A DNA stretch of 64,000 nt from contig OY365810.1 in NCBI GenBank assembly GCA_959347315.1, positions 30,829,515 to 30,893,514 of the forward strand. Reading direction: 5' to 3'. Origin of the DNA: Bimastos eiseni. Its lineage: Eukaryota > Annelida > Clitellata > Crassiclitellata > Lumbricidae. The notes beneath the pieces are model-generated. The model was not told where the DNA came from. It searched no databases and was given only the letters and a program-made list of their open reading frames with translations. Of the stretch, positions 12,635 through 25,092 are shown one piece after another. The translations under genes and the position numbers were made by a program. How positions within the stretch are numbered: the stretch's first letter is position 1; every line of letters begins with the position of its first letter.

Positions 12635-13119
12635 GTGTATGATGCCCTGGAAGAGTTGGCCGATTTGTCCTTAGCATTGCAGATAGTTTATATCACTCTT
12701 CCTGTTGATCATCTACTCCTGACAAGACGACTCGAAGTCATTACAGCTAGAAATGACTGAGTGGACAGTACTATGCTGAAGCTGGTCAGGCTGCAGATGC
12801 AAGCGCTTTCAAAGGTGTAGCGTTTGCTACTTGCAGTGGGAAAGAGAGGAAAATTTATCGAGGCCAATTTTACCAAGCATTGGTAGACAACATGACAAAG
12901 TAACTGTTGGCAGATTCGGAGAAGGATGTGTGTAGTTCTAGTGTCTGATCTCTTGATCCCAACGCTTGGCCAAATGATATCGACCCTCAAGGGGTGAGAG
13001 ATAACTTGTCCATTTACGTGGCAAGTTCCCACGTCAATATACTGCTGTGGAGCAAGATTATCGAGATTATTAAGATAGTAGAGGTGGCAGGGTTGCTGAT
13101 CATTTCCAAAAGTTGCTGA
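12635..13119 (+). pseudogene. Broken hAT-type transposase-like gene
   Basis: One frame (12635-12760) reads VYDALEELADLSLALQ and ends in a stop. After a frameshift a second frame from about 12766 reads YYAEAGQAADASAFKGVAF, then KIYRGQFYQALVDNMTK, then stops at 12901 and 12946, and continues in the same frame with SLDPNAWPNDIDPQG. This order (ELADLSLxLQ, AFKGV, GQFYQALVDN, LDPxxWPxDID) matches my memory of the C-terminal part of the KIAA1586/ZNF862-like hAT transposase relatives found in many animals. At least one frameshift and two stops make it non-functional. Family assignment is from pattern recall, not a search. Confidence 0.5.
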
Positions 13120-13706
13120 ATCGAATAAACACCTTAACCAGTAGGCTTAGCACGGCGATTGTGAAAGGGGTTCAGTAAAATGATTGTATTAGTTCTACAC
13201 ATCACTCAGGTTACAGCTGTCTATTGAGTTTTTCGTGTGTAGACAACATCATAGAATTTCTTTAAGATTTTCTCTTTTGTTACGCCCATGTAGCTACAGT
13301 TGGCTATTTGACTAGTTCAATATAGGCCTAACTGTATGTGAGATCCGAACCCTTGGTCTTTGAGTTTGAACTCGACACATTATAGACACATTATAGACAT
13401 TAGGCTGTATACATGTACATGTATATCTATTTATTAAAAAAATCAGCAGGATTCATATTTATTTCTAGGGAAAGAAAGATGATACATGTTAAAAAATCAA
13501 TGTAAATTATTTTTATTTTTTGAATTTCCTACTGTGTTCTCTTTTACATTTTTGATATGTGGAATGCGGTTTCATCGAAGGATACGATTCTTATATTTGC
13601 ATAAGGCCTGGTTAGAGGTATACTGTAGACATTGATGGTCCTGTCTCCTATCGAGTCAACTCGAACTTTGGAGTTCCCACTGCTCACCCAAACCACCTCA
13701 ACCACT

Positions 13707-13737
13707 GATAATATGTGCTCTTGGAGCACATATTATC
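13707..13737. repeat. 14-bp inverted repeat with 3-nt loop
   Basis: GATAATATGTGCTC, then TTG, then the exact reverse complement. It lies outside any recognised gene. Confidence 0.8.
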
Positions 13738-14242
13738 GATCGATTTTTGACTGAAGTAGCATTATTTTAGATGATGTTTCTGAATACCCGGATGTCAGTT
13801 TATTCATTACATAGCCGATCACTGACATTGCCTGCAGTGCATCAGAAAAGACGATAACCGATTGGCTGCCACGTTGCCGCTTCATATAACTTCCATATTA
13901 GTCCCAGGTTTACCATATAATTAAATTAAGAGTAAATGTGATAAAATTTGAGTTCCAATTATACATTTCATATTGAACTACAACTTTTTACAGTTAAGCA
14001 CCAACATTTGAGGTGTTCACCTTTGCAATCTGAGCTCAAACACCTGCTAGGTCACGTGAAATATACACAGTGCAAGGCGCGGTGTGTACAGCTTTTGTGG
14101 CCACTTAGATACGAGAGAAACCCTGAAAAACTTGTGCTAGTTAGGTTAAAAAATTGACCATTAAAGAACACCAACATATTTCAATACTTGAGATGCAATG
14201 GTTTCCCAGTCGCTTTTAGTACACGTTGTCAATTATATACGT
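13738..14242. other. Unassigned stretch
   Basis: No gene or repeat could be supported between the palindrome and the hAT-like element. Confidence 0.35.
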
Positions 14243-14250
14243 AAGAATAC

Positions 14251-14512
14251 CAGGGGTGTAACAAGCGGGGGCACCTCTGACCCCTCAGTTTTGAAAACCC
14301 CCCAGTTATAGTGCTCAGTGCCCCCCCCATGTGACCCCCAAATCGGTTCTTTTTTATATTTCTCCAATGGCTTTTAAAGATGACTTTTGTTAAGATACTT
14401 TGTGCTCCCCATTTTCAAATTTCAAAAAGTGGGGGGAACAAAATTTTTCCCGCTTTGCGCATTGTTTTTTAAATTATGCCCCTCCACTTTTCAAAACCTT
14501 GTTACACCTCTG
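14251..14512. mobile_element. Non-autonomous hAT-like element (262 bp)
   Basis: The ends are CAGGGGTGTAACAAG and CTTGTTACACCTCTG, a 15-bp inverted repeat with one mismatch. Both sides are flanked by the identical 8-mer AAGAATAC (14243-14250 and 14513-14520). An 8-bp target duplication and CAGGG-type ends are hallmarks of the hAT superfamily. The interior is rich in C/G runs and has no coding capacity. Confidence 0.85.
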
Positions 14513-14520
14513 AAGAATAC

Positions 14521-16523
14521 TGGTAGTTTACTCAGATACTGATCTATATAAATGCAACACTGGATTTGAAACAGAAATTTTAATCTTTGACATTTGCAAA
14601 CCTTAATAAATGCCACACAACAAAACGCCATGAACTTTGTCATCATTTGAGATTACAAACTAATTTAGCATATACAGTAGTTTAAGTAAGTAGCAATGAA
14701 TACACTTGTGGTGAATACATTTTGTAACTGAACAATCTGCACACGCAATTTCTAAGTGCAATCTGCTTAAAATATTCACTGGGATAGTGCCTTGAAAATC
14801 ATCAAATAATACGACATTAATACAGTTAGTAAACTCGATTATAATACATCTGAAATTTGCAATTTTATCCACTGCATTTAATAGAATTACAGTCCGATTA
14901 CAGTAATATTTTTACTTCCACAGCTCTTAAAATGTGTACAGTTAGACCAAGTCAAAATATGTATCACTACATTTGAGCAACTTGAATTGTCACTGTATCC
15001 AGCACCATATGAAAATGCACTTCACATGTAACTAAAAACAATATTTTTCTGACAGCACTTTTGCGCAGATCAATAAAGGAGATATGTTCATGAAACCTGA
15101 ATAAACTTCTTCTGCAGCCACTTTTCAAGCAAAAGACATGAAACAGATTGGGATCAAAGAAAAATTTTACAACGATACTACTGTAAAAACAGAAAACACA
15201 AAAAAAATAAGATCTTAACAACATGTCTATATCAGATGTGAAGAAAGACAATAAGATGTCATTAACCAAAGCCATAGGTTTCCACATCATGCTTCAAATG
15301 TGAAATCTGGCAATACTGCTGATCTCTTTAAACTGTGTAAACATTATAAAACTACACATGCCTACACACAGCTCTGTGCAGATTATTCTAACATGAATAC
15401 TTACAAATTGCTCAATCAAAGTCAACACAAACCCTGGCAAGAATTCAAAATGAAACATTAGCAACTCAATACTTCTTATCTATCCAAAAAGCAGCAACTC
15501 AATACTTCTTATCTATCCGAAAAGCAGCAACTCAATACTTCTTATCTATCCGAAAAGCATAAAAGTTCTTCCTCTGGTAGTTCTCTGCCTCCTAGGCAGG
15601 TTCAAATGTCAATCCCTCTCGCTGTAGGGTCACCCAATGTTAATGTGCTTTAATATATTCGATAAAAATACGAAACAAGCTCAACAACAAGGCCTCAAAG
15701 TTAGCAAGTTAGACACCAGTTTTACTCTTATACTAAAAGGCCAGCAATGAGTTGAAGAAACACGGCTGAAATAATATAATATAAAATAATATACTTCTCA
15801 AGGCCAGCTTAGGATAACAATACAGAGTCAATGAAAGGCCATTTTAAACGAGTATTTATATTGAAAACGTCAAATACTGCAAAAATATCAATAACACATT
15901 CACATCTTACAATCCATTCAAACATTCACAGCCATTATGCAATTTCGTTTTGAAAACATTTGCTCTGAATTCGTAAGAAAAAAGAAGGTTCATATTGTAG
16001 CAGGAAATGGTCTACACAAAAATTATAAGTACTGGCAAGCAATATAATAATTCAAAGATAACTAAGCAGCAATAGTCAAAATAAATCAGTCAACAAACAC
16101 AACTAACCTAACATTTTAACAGGCACAATGGCCATGTATTGCTAATCGGTTATACATCTATACATAAAAAATGCAGTTATATATGTATATATGCAGTTAT
16201 GTATGTATATATGTAGTTATATATGCATAAACGTTTCTATTGCACATAGCACACTTTAAGAAAAGTTCTAAAGACTTCATGAAACATAGTAGAAATTCAC
16301 AGGTACATGCAATGCAAATTGGTAATACAGCTATACATCAAATGTATGCATATACATAAATGTTTCTATCTATTGCAAAAAATAATACTCAGCTAAAAGG
16401 CTAGGAGCAGAGACATATTGAATAGAATCATATGCCAACTATGTTTCATGAGGCAATTTCATTTCGTCACATCGAATAAGCAGTTGGCACAAAGGTGAGA
16501 GGTCACAACCCATCAGATGCAAC
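14521..16523. other. 3' flank of the dehydrogenase gene
   Basis: No coding exon is recognised. The region lies downstream of the minus-strand dehydrogenase gene and may contain its 3' untranslated region. Apart from the 33-bp tandem repeat, AT-rich words such as ATATATGTATATATGCAG occur at about 16170-16225. Confidence 0.4.
15461..15559. repeat. Three tandem 33-bp units
   Basis: A 33-bp unit starting GCAACTCAATACTTC occurs three times in exact register (15461, 15494, 15527). The first copy differs by one base from the others. Confidence 0.95.
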
Positions 16524-19500
16524 TTATGAGAGTCTTTTGATCTCTTTAATTTTCAGTCTGTTTGCCATCTTGTCCTACACACAAAACACAAATTCATTCA
16601 TTCATTTGGAGCATTTATTTAGCACCCCATCAAGAACCTAATCATGAGCCACGACTACAGAAAAAAGACTTGAGAGACTTGTAAAAATAATGTCTACTCA
16701 TTGTAGACATTATCTTAAGTTGTAGCATAAATAATGAATAGCACAAAACAATGAAAATGAAAATCCTGAATATCGCGAAAAACATTACAGTATTATGCCA
16801 TTTTATAACGAAGCATTTGTGTAGTCCTAAACATCTCTCAGAAGCGTTAACATATTCCTGCAGCTAGCTGCAGGAATCGTGATACCTGAAAGTGCAGTTC
16901 TGCCCTCATCTGTGTCATTGTTAAAATCATTGCATACAGAGTTGTCTGTTCCTTTGCAGTAGGCCTATTTAAAAAATTCCACATGTGGCTTTCTTGCTTC
17001 TGCAAGGTCAGCAAACTCCAGGACAAAGTCCAATGATTAAAACAGCAACACTTTCAAAGTGATTTCCTATAACTATGGTCTTGCTGAATATTATAAAATG
17101 AACATAACAAACTGTAAAGAAAAGCATGTGCTAAGCCAAAGATACTAAAGTTTCAAGAATCCGAAAGAATCTAATTACAGCTGCATCAGATAAACTTTGC
17201 AATTAAATTTCCTATTTTTAAATTAATTTCCATGAAAATATTAAGTTTCCTTACTATTCTAATTTTCATTCAGAGTGTTCTATTTTTATCTATCTAATTT
17301 TTTTTGTTCTTAAAATAATTTCAACTATTGTTACGGCTATACTTAACAGAAATCAATATTTAAATTCTCAGTTCTAATTATTTTCAGTTCTAATTCTACT
17401 TGACGTTAAAGATGATATCACTGACCAGTAAACCGAGGACATTCGGGTGGTATGTAATTCCTCCCTCCTTATCACACTTGGCCATGTGATTCTTCTCTGG
17501 ATCTCCTGCCACAAGGATCTCCGTCTCCCCTTCCGCCTATACAAGAACAACGCAATGACCTCAAATCAAAAATTCACACTAGGAAGCAAGAGCTGCACTT
17601 CTGCACAGAAATAATTAGGGCATAACCCCGGAAATCGCCTCGGTCGAATATTGGACTATTCGGAAGTATTTGCCTCGGCAAATATTACCCCTGCAAATAG
17701 CTAAAAATAACTTTTTTCAAAAAAAATAATTTTTTTGATAAAATATTTTTTCATAAAAATATTTTAGGACTAACAGACTTACTTTTAAGTCATTGATTAA
17801 TTAAACAAGAACTTAATGTTCAATTGAATTTTCTTTAGAATAATGATGTTAATTTATACAATTTAATTTCTTTTGCTTGCATTCCTTAAGTTGCAACCAA
17901 ATCAGTAATTTTCCCGCGTGAATTGGCTCCACCCACTTTCCGGTAAACATTAGAGAGTAAAGACGTTGTTGATAGCTTCATATTTCAAATCTTATAACAA
18001 GGTTTTACAGTTTTTTGACAATCAAAGTTATTAAATAATAAATATACTGTTATAGCCTAGAGTGCGAAAATACGCTATATGCAGGATATTGCTATAGACT
18101 CTGCATCGACTATATATAGTTCTCCGCAGCTGTGCACAGGGCAGGTTAACTACGCTTTGCCTACGGATGGTACACGCTGGTAGTGGCAGCCCTGCATGAA
18201 AGCAAAATACGCAATTGCTTAGTTCAAATGCAACAGTCGTTGTAAACTATTCACGTAAAATGGTAGACACAAAAACTACATGTTTGCTGAAGCGTAGTTT
18301 ATGTAAAAAACCAACAACTAAATGACTGCAGTTAAAAGAGGAAGATTTAAAATGATCAACTGAGAAAAAACTAATTAACAATGCATTCAATGGCCAAATA
18401 TAATAATATCCACGTGCTGGTAAGGATACTGGTTAATAGACGTCACACAATCTGTGCATTCTCTTTGTAATTCTGTGAACAGATACACTGATTCAGAAAT
18501 TTTTAAGTTTGCTCACTCCAACATACTCAATGTGTTGGTGTCCTGAAGGAGTTGTAGCCTACTAATAAAGATGGTTTATAATTAAAACTAACCTTATCTG
18601 CTCCTCTGCATATATCAAGTAGTTCCTGAAGTCTCTTTGGAAAGTCTGGAGCAAATGCATCGGGATTTATCGCAATGAAACACTGACCCTAAATAAAAGA
18701 AACCATGTCCAAAATACATTGCAAAGATTACTCTTATTTCCACAATGCACAGAAAAATATGTGACTGACGCTAACAAAATAAGTAGCATGTCACGAACAT
18801 ACATATAATTGTAAATATTTCATACTTAACCCTTTAACGACCAGCTACATATGTCTTCCCATACATTTTAGTACACGCTGGTCGTTAAAGGATTAAATAA
18901 ACAACAATGGCCATTTACTACATGAAACCAAAACTTCTAAATTGATTGAAATCATGATTTGTGATGCTCACATTGCATTATTCGCTTACTTATTTTTAAG
19001 AAATGAACGATTTAAGTAATTATTAACCAATGTCACAGAAAACAATAGGAAAAACACAACAAAAAGAAACCATCCTGCTCCTGACACAACTGCCCAAGAT
19101 TGAAAACACCAAATCTGAAGTGCGAAGAAGACTCACCAGATTCGCAACACGGTTTGTTTCCTTCCAACGTCGGATTTTCGGTCCAAACTCAGATCCAGCC
19201 AGGATGCCACAGAATATTTCGACGAGCATGGCGAGGCCATATCCCTTATATCCACCACTCACTTCTGAGCCACCGAGTGGCAGAAGACCACCATTGCTGG
19301 TGACAGCATTTGGGTCACGGGTTTCCTACACAACCAACAAATACACAACTATATCAACAACACTCAAGAGAAGGATTTTCAACTATATATTTAAATAGAA
19401 TCAGTTTATTCACACAATTATAGTCGTTGCATACATTGCATATTCGTTGCTATATTAACACAAGGAACACAACATTATCAAAACTATGTAATAATTTTCA

Positions 19501-22500
19501 GCAAAACTGTAAACATTGCCCTCACCTTTCCCCTTTCATCAGCTCCCCAGCCTTTTGGAATTTCTTCCTTTTTGACAGCTGCCAGCTCAATCTGCAATAG
19601 TTATAAAAATGTCATAAACTCAAGAAATATTATTTCATGGATTACAACATAATGATAATTGAATGAAAAACATGAATGTACCTTGAATTGTTAAATTATT
19701 CCACTGACTGAATAATTAAACAGCAGCACAATAAACACTTATAATTACATTTAAAAATCACAATTTTGATTCAATCAAAAATCAGTAATAATTCAAATAT
19801 AATTTAAATAAAACGAGAAGTGTTTCGTGGATTTTGGGATAAATCCTTATCAACACACTTGCGCATTATCAACACACCTCTCCAACACTTTTTACAGTAA
19901 TCTTAAAATGGTCTTCTTTAGGTTGCGTCTGGAGCGCTCCTGAGTAGTACCTCAACAGAAATAAATGAACTTAAATCAGAGTAAGTCACATAAGCAAGGT
20001 TGAAATACATACCTTGCCAAGAGCAACAGCTGATGTAGCCATATCAAGGACAAAACTGTCGCCCCCTACTCCAGGGGCAGCCAAGGTTAACGGGTTAGTT
20101 CCCAAGATCACCTATACATCATCGGATGAAAGTAAAATGTGACATCCATTATAAGTCTTAATTCTTTTAAAACATTCAGCAAAATTAAGACTAAAAACTA
20201 AAATTAGCATCAAAACCTTAAAATTTCTTATCTTGCTGAAATATGTCAAATAACGAATCAAAACAAAAGGGTCTGCAAAAATAAAAATTGTACCGTTCAT
20301 AGAATATTTTAAAGTTTCAAAATAAATATACAGAGGTTTTCGATTTGAACACAGAGTTGGTGATGAACTTCATGAAACTCAATCTAGGTCACCTATACAT
20401 AGTGAAACATGACCTCATCCTGGGCTGCTTTTCTGTAGTCAAATGCTTTTATTCATAATTTTTTTTATTCATCATATTGAAAAGCTAAAACTATACATCA
20501 TACAACCAATGTTGTAAGGTATTAAAAATAAAAATCTTGAATAACAAAAACGCTAGATGATGAGGGAAAATTAGTCGGTCGCGGCTCAAACTTTTCAGGT
20601 ACATTGTCATCATTGATGCAAAAGAATACAAGCTCATTTTTGGGCTAAATTCTTTGATTTTTTTAATTACACATTATTCTGGTCAAGGAATTTTTTGTGA
20701 ATTCTTAATTTGATGAGTTACATTTCATTTTTTTAAAACCTGAAATATATTTATCAACTTTCAGGTAAATGTATTAACTGATAAACTTTTTCATCAAAGA
20801 TTGTTATAAAGATATAAAACATTAAAAAAATTATATATAGCATGTGTATATCACTGAAGATTTTTTCATTTACATATGTAATAATAGTAAAATTGGTCAA
20901 AACAATGTAGCTGCCAAACAGTTTTAAGCAATTGCTTTAGAAATTCTGCAAAATATTTTAAAATTTTATCGTTCTTACTTGTCGTCCTCGAGTTGGAAAA
21001 ACAAGCGGTGACGTGTTTGTGAAGGACAAACCCTAAACACAAAAAATGCAATGAAATCAAGACATAATTGAAGAAAAATTTTCGCATAATTCACGAGGGC
21101 CTAGGCCTAGGCCACCTCTTAATCTAAGTCATGTCCAACTAGAAAACAGATTAAATTTGGTCACTATTGGAAATACAGTGCATAGTTGGCTGGGAAAAAA
21201 GATCAAGAAACTGAATTTAGCCAGTCATAAGACCTCTTTCTTTCTTGCATATGATTCATCATCGCCAGAAGAAGACCTCATGACATGGTCATATGATTTT
21301 CAGAAGTACCAGTACTTAAGCATACTGTGCACATGTATACTGCTGTCGATCGAAATGCAGTAGTTCTGTTTGTACTCACCAGGTGACCAATGTCACTGGC
21401 CTGCAGGCTGTAGAAACCAGCAATACCATAATGATTTGAGCCTAAACAAATTATATCGTCATTAAACATTCAGCATCAGCAGTGAGCAAAAGTAATTACA
21501 TAACAATAGCAAGCAACTGTAGCGTTTGTAGCAACTGAAATCAACTCTACCGATTCGACCAAGCTAAAATAATAATCAGAGATACAGGATATATCAGATT
21601 GCTTTCTGATACTATTTCAGGCAAACATAAAACTACTTAATGAAAGTAAATTTATATGGAGCCAATTTTTACTCATATTTTTATAAACTATTTCTTTCGT
21701 TCGTAGAATCACAATTAAACTACACACGAGGTCCACTGAGCAACGACTTATAAATATTGACATATTGATGGCAAAGTCTAGTTGTGCACAAATGTAAAAA
21801 TGCACTATGAGCTGAGCTGCATGGCATGTATTCTTAGGACCCACATAGTGCAAAATGTACTTCAGGTCCATAAAGGGTTCACTCTTATGAGTAAAGCGGC
21901 CAACTTCATCTACACACAAATTTGCCAATTTGGGGACAATTTAGAGACTTGTTAGGGTCAAAGTGAGTAAAATCTTTGGTCTTGACAAGCATTCAAATGA
22001 AGAGAGCAAACTGGTAAGTTGGGTCTTGCATGGAAGTTGATTATCAATATCAATAACAACTACAACTTACCTTTGGCCACGACAAATCCAATTCCTACAT
22101 CCTTGGACTTTTTCAGGGCAAGGTTCATGGAAAAGTTTCCGACCACTGGACCAAGAAGATTCCTTCCATCTACGTAAGCAGTTGCAGCGGTCTCCTTCAG
22201 GGTCAGTGGCTCAAAGTTGCTCACAGTTATTCCACTCTTGATGTCATTCACGTACATCTCTGCAGAACAATCACAATAAGCACTGGCACATCTTCAAACG
22301 CAAAACACATTACCAACAACATACGGTTCATTCATAACTCACAAAATATGTATATAAAATTCTGGTATATACAATTCGCACAGTTCCCCTAGGACTCTCA
22401 AATCAATTCATTTTATTATCTAAACAATGTTGCACAACAGTCTGAGGATATGGCACACAATGGAACTGGTGGGGAGAAAAACATAAGTGAAGCAGCCACT

Positions 22501-25092
22501 CATGGTGACATTGAAGGTCAAGAAACTCATGCAAACTCTGAAACAGTGTCCCCATCTCCCAAGTAGTATCAACCAGGTGTCTGGGAGTTATGTGAATCAA
22601 CACATGACATGGAAAGAGCACATCAAAAGTATCGCCATAAAAATTACCAAGAACGCTGGCATATTAGCACGTACTTCATATCTATTGCACACCTCCATCC
22701 GAATAAAATTATATTACTCACTTGTATAGCCCTATCTTTAATATTTTCGTTTAATTTCAAAATGACAAACCGCAGAATGATTACAAGAACAGTATGAGCA
22801 AATGATGACAAGTTATTACAGGAGTCGAATTTAACCGTTAGCAGCCACGCAGGGCACCCATTACGCTATACATCTTCATTTTTAACAAACGTCGCCACCT
22901 AGCGAAAGAAGGAAAGAAGTCAACCTTTGGGGGATACAGGTCTCGATCTCGGTACCTCAAGCGCTGCGTCCCAGTGTGTTCACCACTACTCTATGGCCCC
23001 CGTCTTATCTGACATATTGCAATGTGATACGGGCATCAACTTATGAATTGAGACTACATAAATTGGTAATTTTACAGAAACGCGACATTCGAATTGTTGC
23101 AGATGCCCCTAAAAGATCAACAACCAGCCAAATTTACTTAAATTTGCGACAATTAACAATTGAACATATAAGGATGTTTCAAATTGGGGAATTCTTCGTC
23201 TGCTATGAAAATGGCCTGTTTCCAAAAGTTTATCAGGATTTCTTCCAAATTAGTACAGACGTACACACCCACTACACCAGAAATGCAAAGGCATATCGCC
23301 CGGTTTCCACTCATTCAAATACCCGTAAGTTTACAATCAGATCTGCTGGAACCTTATATGGAACAAGATTCCTTCACAAATGTAAGTAATCTTATATAGT
23401 CTACATGAATTCAATAAGAGGCTGCGCGTCCACATAGTGAATGGAAATAAATAGCTTGCAATGTTAGTATATAAGCATATGTTATTATGTTAGTATTATG
23501 CTCTATTAATATATAAACCTATTATGTTAGTATTATTATGTTATCACGTTCTCATGTCGTTAGTTAAGATAAAATACTAATCAATCAAGTCGTAACTGGA
23601 TTAAGCGTATGATTAACTGAAATTGTTCATCATATTTGGAAATATGTTAATTGACTGTCTTTAATGTATAATTAGTAAGTACTTTATAAGTGTCCCTAGC
23701 TATTATTAGCGGGATCTAGATCCCTTTGGCCCCCCAATTGTTACCGATGTCACCAGAACCTTACACGAATTATGTTACTGCTGTTAATCTGGTTGGCTTC
23801 AATAAAATATATTGATTGATTGATTGAAACTGGCAAGGTGAGAGGGTCAGTAATTCCAGGCACATGGACTGTGGAAGACAGATGAAAGACAGATATGTTC
23901 TTGGGAGGTTTTGCTCAACCTGTGCCCACTAGCCAACTCAGCCATAATCGATGGGACTATGAGATGCTACTAAAATGAAGCCGCCAAAACTTTAAACTGC
24001 CTCTCAGGCTAGCTTAAGGAACTGCTCTTCCCCATTTTCTTGCAGCAACACATATTTTGCAAACAGATATCATGCCACACACAAATTAGGTCCATGTAAC
24101 ATTGCTACATAATTTAAACACCTTTGATCAACCATTTATCATAAATCAATTCAACACTACACAAACCACAAACTATGTTTGTGTAGTGGGGCCACAGAGT
24201 AATGGGTAACACACTGGAGCACATAGCTGATGAACAGAGTTTGAAACCCATACCGGTGGTGTTGGTTAAATTAAAATATATGTATAACGTAATGGGCGTG
24301 GCTGCCGACATAATTCGTTCATAATGCTTCTGTAATCATACTGTGTTGTTTTCAGTTTGAAAAATAAACGGAAATTAGACTACATAAGAGCACTAAGTAT
24401 GAATTGTAGGTACTTCTCTCATAAATATTAGTAAGATACCAACATTTTCTGTAACATTGTGGAATTTTAATAAAACTGCTCTTGCAAAAACTGCAACTTA
24501 TTTGGCAAAATTGCAGTATCGGGGTGTGTGTATATGTATATACTTTTGTGTATTTATATACTGGGCATCGTACAGTATCCTTTGGCATGCTGCGGCGTCG
24601 CGAAGGGTACCGTGTTGCTAATGACGACACGAACCCTACTTCTGACCACAACCGACCATAATGACGCTCGAAAGTTCACTCTAACCGACTCTACCGACGC
24701 CTATTCTGACAATAAACGACTCTCGTGACGCCCGGAAATCTACGCACCCCGATACTACAATCTCGCCACATTTAAAAAGATAAAATTTGCCAAAACAATT
24801 TTAAAGCCCTGCTTGAATTTTCAGAATACTCGCCAAGGCGATTGAGGCCGTGGCTAAAGTGGCCTCGGTAGTCGGCCATGGTAAGGTTATCAGCCAAGGC
24901 TTTTCCATGTTGAGGCTTCGTTCCAACCGCCACCATCGAACGCTCGATAAAACTTTTGACCTCTGGGATGGCCACACGAACCCCAGGAGCGCCCGTGTCA
25001 CCCGCAGCATTCCGACACTGCATCTGCAGCACCAGATGCCCTGTTCCGAAAACACCCCTCATCCGACAAAGACCAATCAACGAGGCTGCCAT
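16524..25092 (-). CDS. Malate/L-lactate dehydrogenase-family oxidoreductase (Ldh_2 type), 10 exons
   Basis: Exons in transcript order: 25092-24834, 22259-22071, 21441-21380, 21032-20979, 20111-20013, 19591-19526, 19325-19137, 18688-18593, 17536-17426, 16574-16524. They total 1176 nt and 391 residues, with phases that fit throughout. The family reduces 2-oxoacids with NAD(P)H. Motifs in order are SHGLNRLEMYVND (about 80-92), KETAATAYVDGRN, SNHYGIAG (which should carry the catalytic His), SFTNTSPLVFPTRG, LGTNPLTLAAPGVGGDSF, GGYKGYGLAMLVEIF, INPDAF and GDPEKNHMAKCD. The chosen start has a good context (AAAATGG). The leader MAASLIGLCRMRG is basic and lacks acidic residues, suggesting mitochondrial import; an in-frame ATG at 25176 is an alternative. 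Intron 1 seems to start with GC. The last 16 residues rest on a small exon at 16574, since otherwise the frame would read on nine codons to a stop at about 17400. Substrate (malate, lactate or sulfolactate) cannot be told. Confidence 0.85.
18830..18892. mobile_element. Tiny TTAA-flanked palindromic element (63 bp)
   Basis: CCCTTTAACGACCAGC at the left and its near-perfect reverse complement at the right are flanked by TTAA on both sides (18826-18829 and 18893-18896). TTAA duplications are typical of piggyBac-type insertion. The element lies in dehydrogenase intron 7. It is too short to be autonomous, and chance symmetry cannot be excluded without other copies. Confidence 0.5.
22590..23830 (+). 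mobile_element. LINE 3' part (CR1/Jockey-like), split by a SINE
   Basis: A plus frame reads HMTWKEHIKSIAIKITKNAG and then IRIKLYYSLV up to about 22729. After the SINE at 22788-23004 the homology resumes with LPPSYLTYCNVIRAS-type sequence and LHKLVILQKRDIRIVADAP to about 23388. This is the reverse transcriptase C-terminal region of non-LTR retrotransposons. The 3' end has AATAAAATA followed by ATTG repeats (about 23808-23827), a short-repeat tail typical of CR1/L2-like elements. It sits antisense in the first intron of the dehydrogenase gene. Confidence 0.7.
22788..23004 (-). repeat. tRNA-derived SINE, family B copy
   Basis: On the minus strand a head with AGAGTAGTGGTGAACACAC and a B-box-like GAGATCGAGACC precedes a body shared with the copies at 24188, 27895, 42494, 54695 and 60665. 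The family ends in CTCATACTGT-type sequence. This copy interrupts a LINE. Confidence 0.65.
24188..24360 (+). repeat. SINE family B copy (internally shortened)
   Basis: The head GAGTAATGGGTAACACACTGG, B-box region GAGTTTGAAACCC, body GGTGTTGGTTAAATTA and tail ATCATACTGTGTTG match the other family B copies. The TTGACTAG segment between them is missing. Confidence 0.55.
24511..24760. mobile_element. MITE-like element with 19-bp inverted termini
   Basis: TTGCAGTATCGGGGTGTGT at the left matches the reverse complement of the right end (TTGTAGTATCGGGGTGCGT) with two mismatches. The interior is non-coding with GAC/CGA-rich words. No clear target duplication is visible. It lies 70 bp inside the first intron of the dehydrogenase gene. 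Confidence 0.5.

Noticed and set aside
14967..15290. 107-codon minus frame downstream of the dehydrogenase gene
   Set aside because: Composition is F/S/L-rich, with no motif and no splice context; probably chance in AT-rich 3' flank.
19030..19398. Plus-strand frame of 122 codons
   Set aside because: Antisense shadow of dehydrogenase exon 7.
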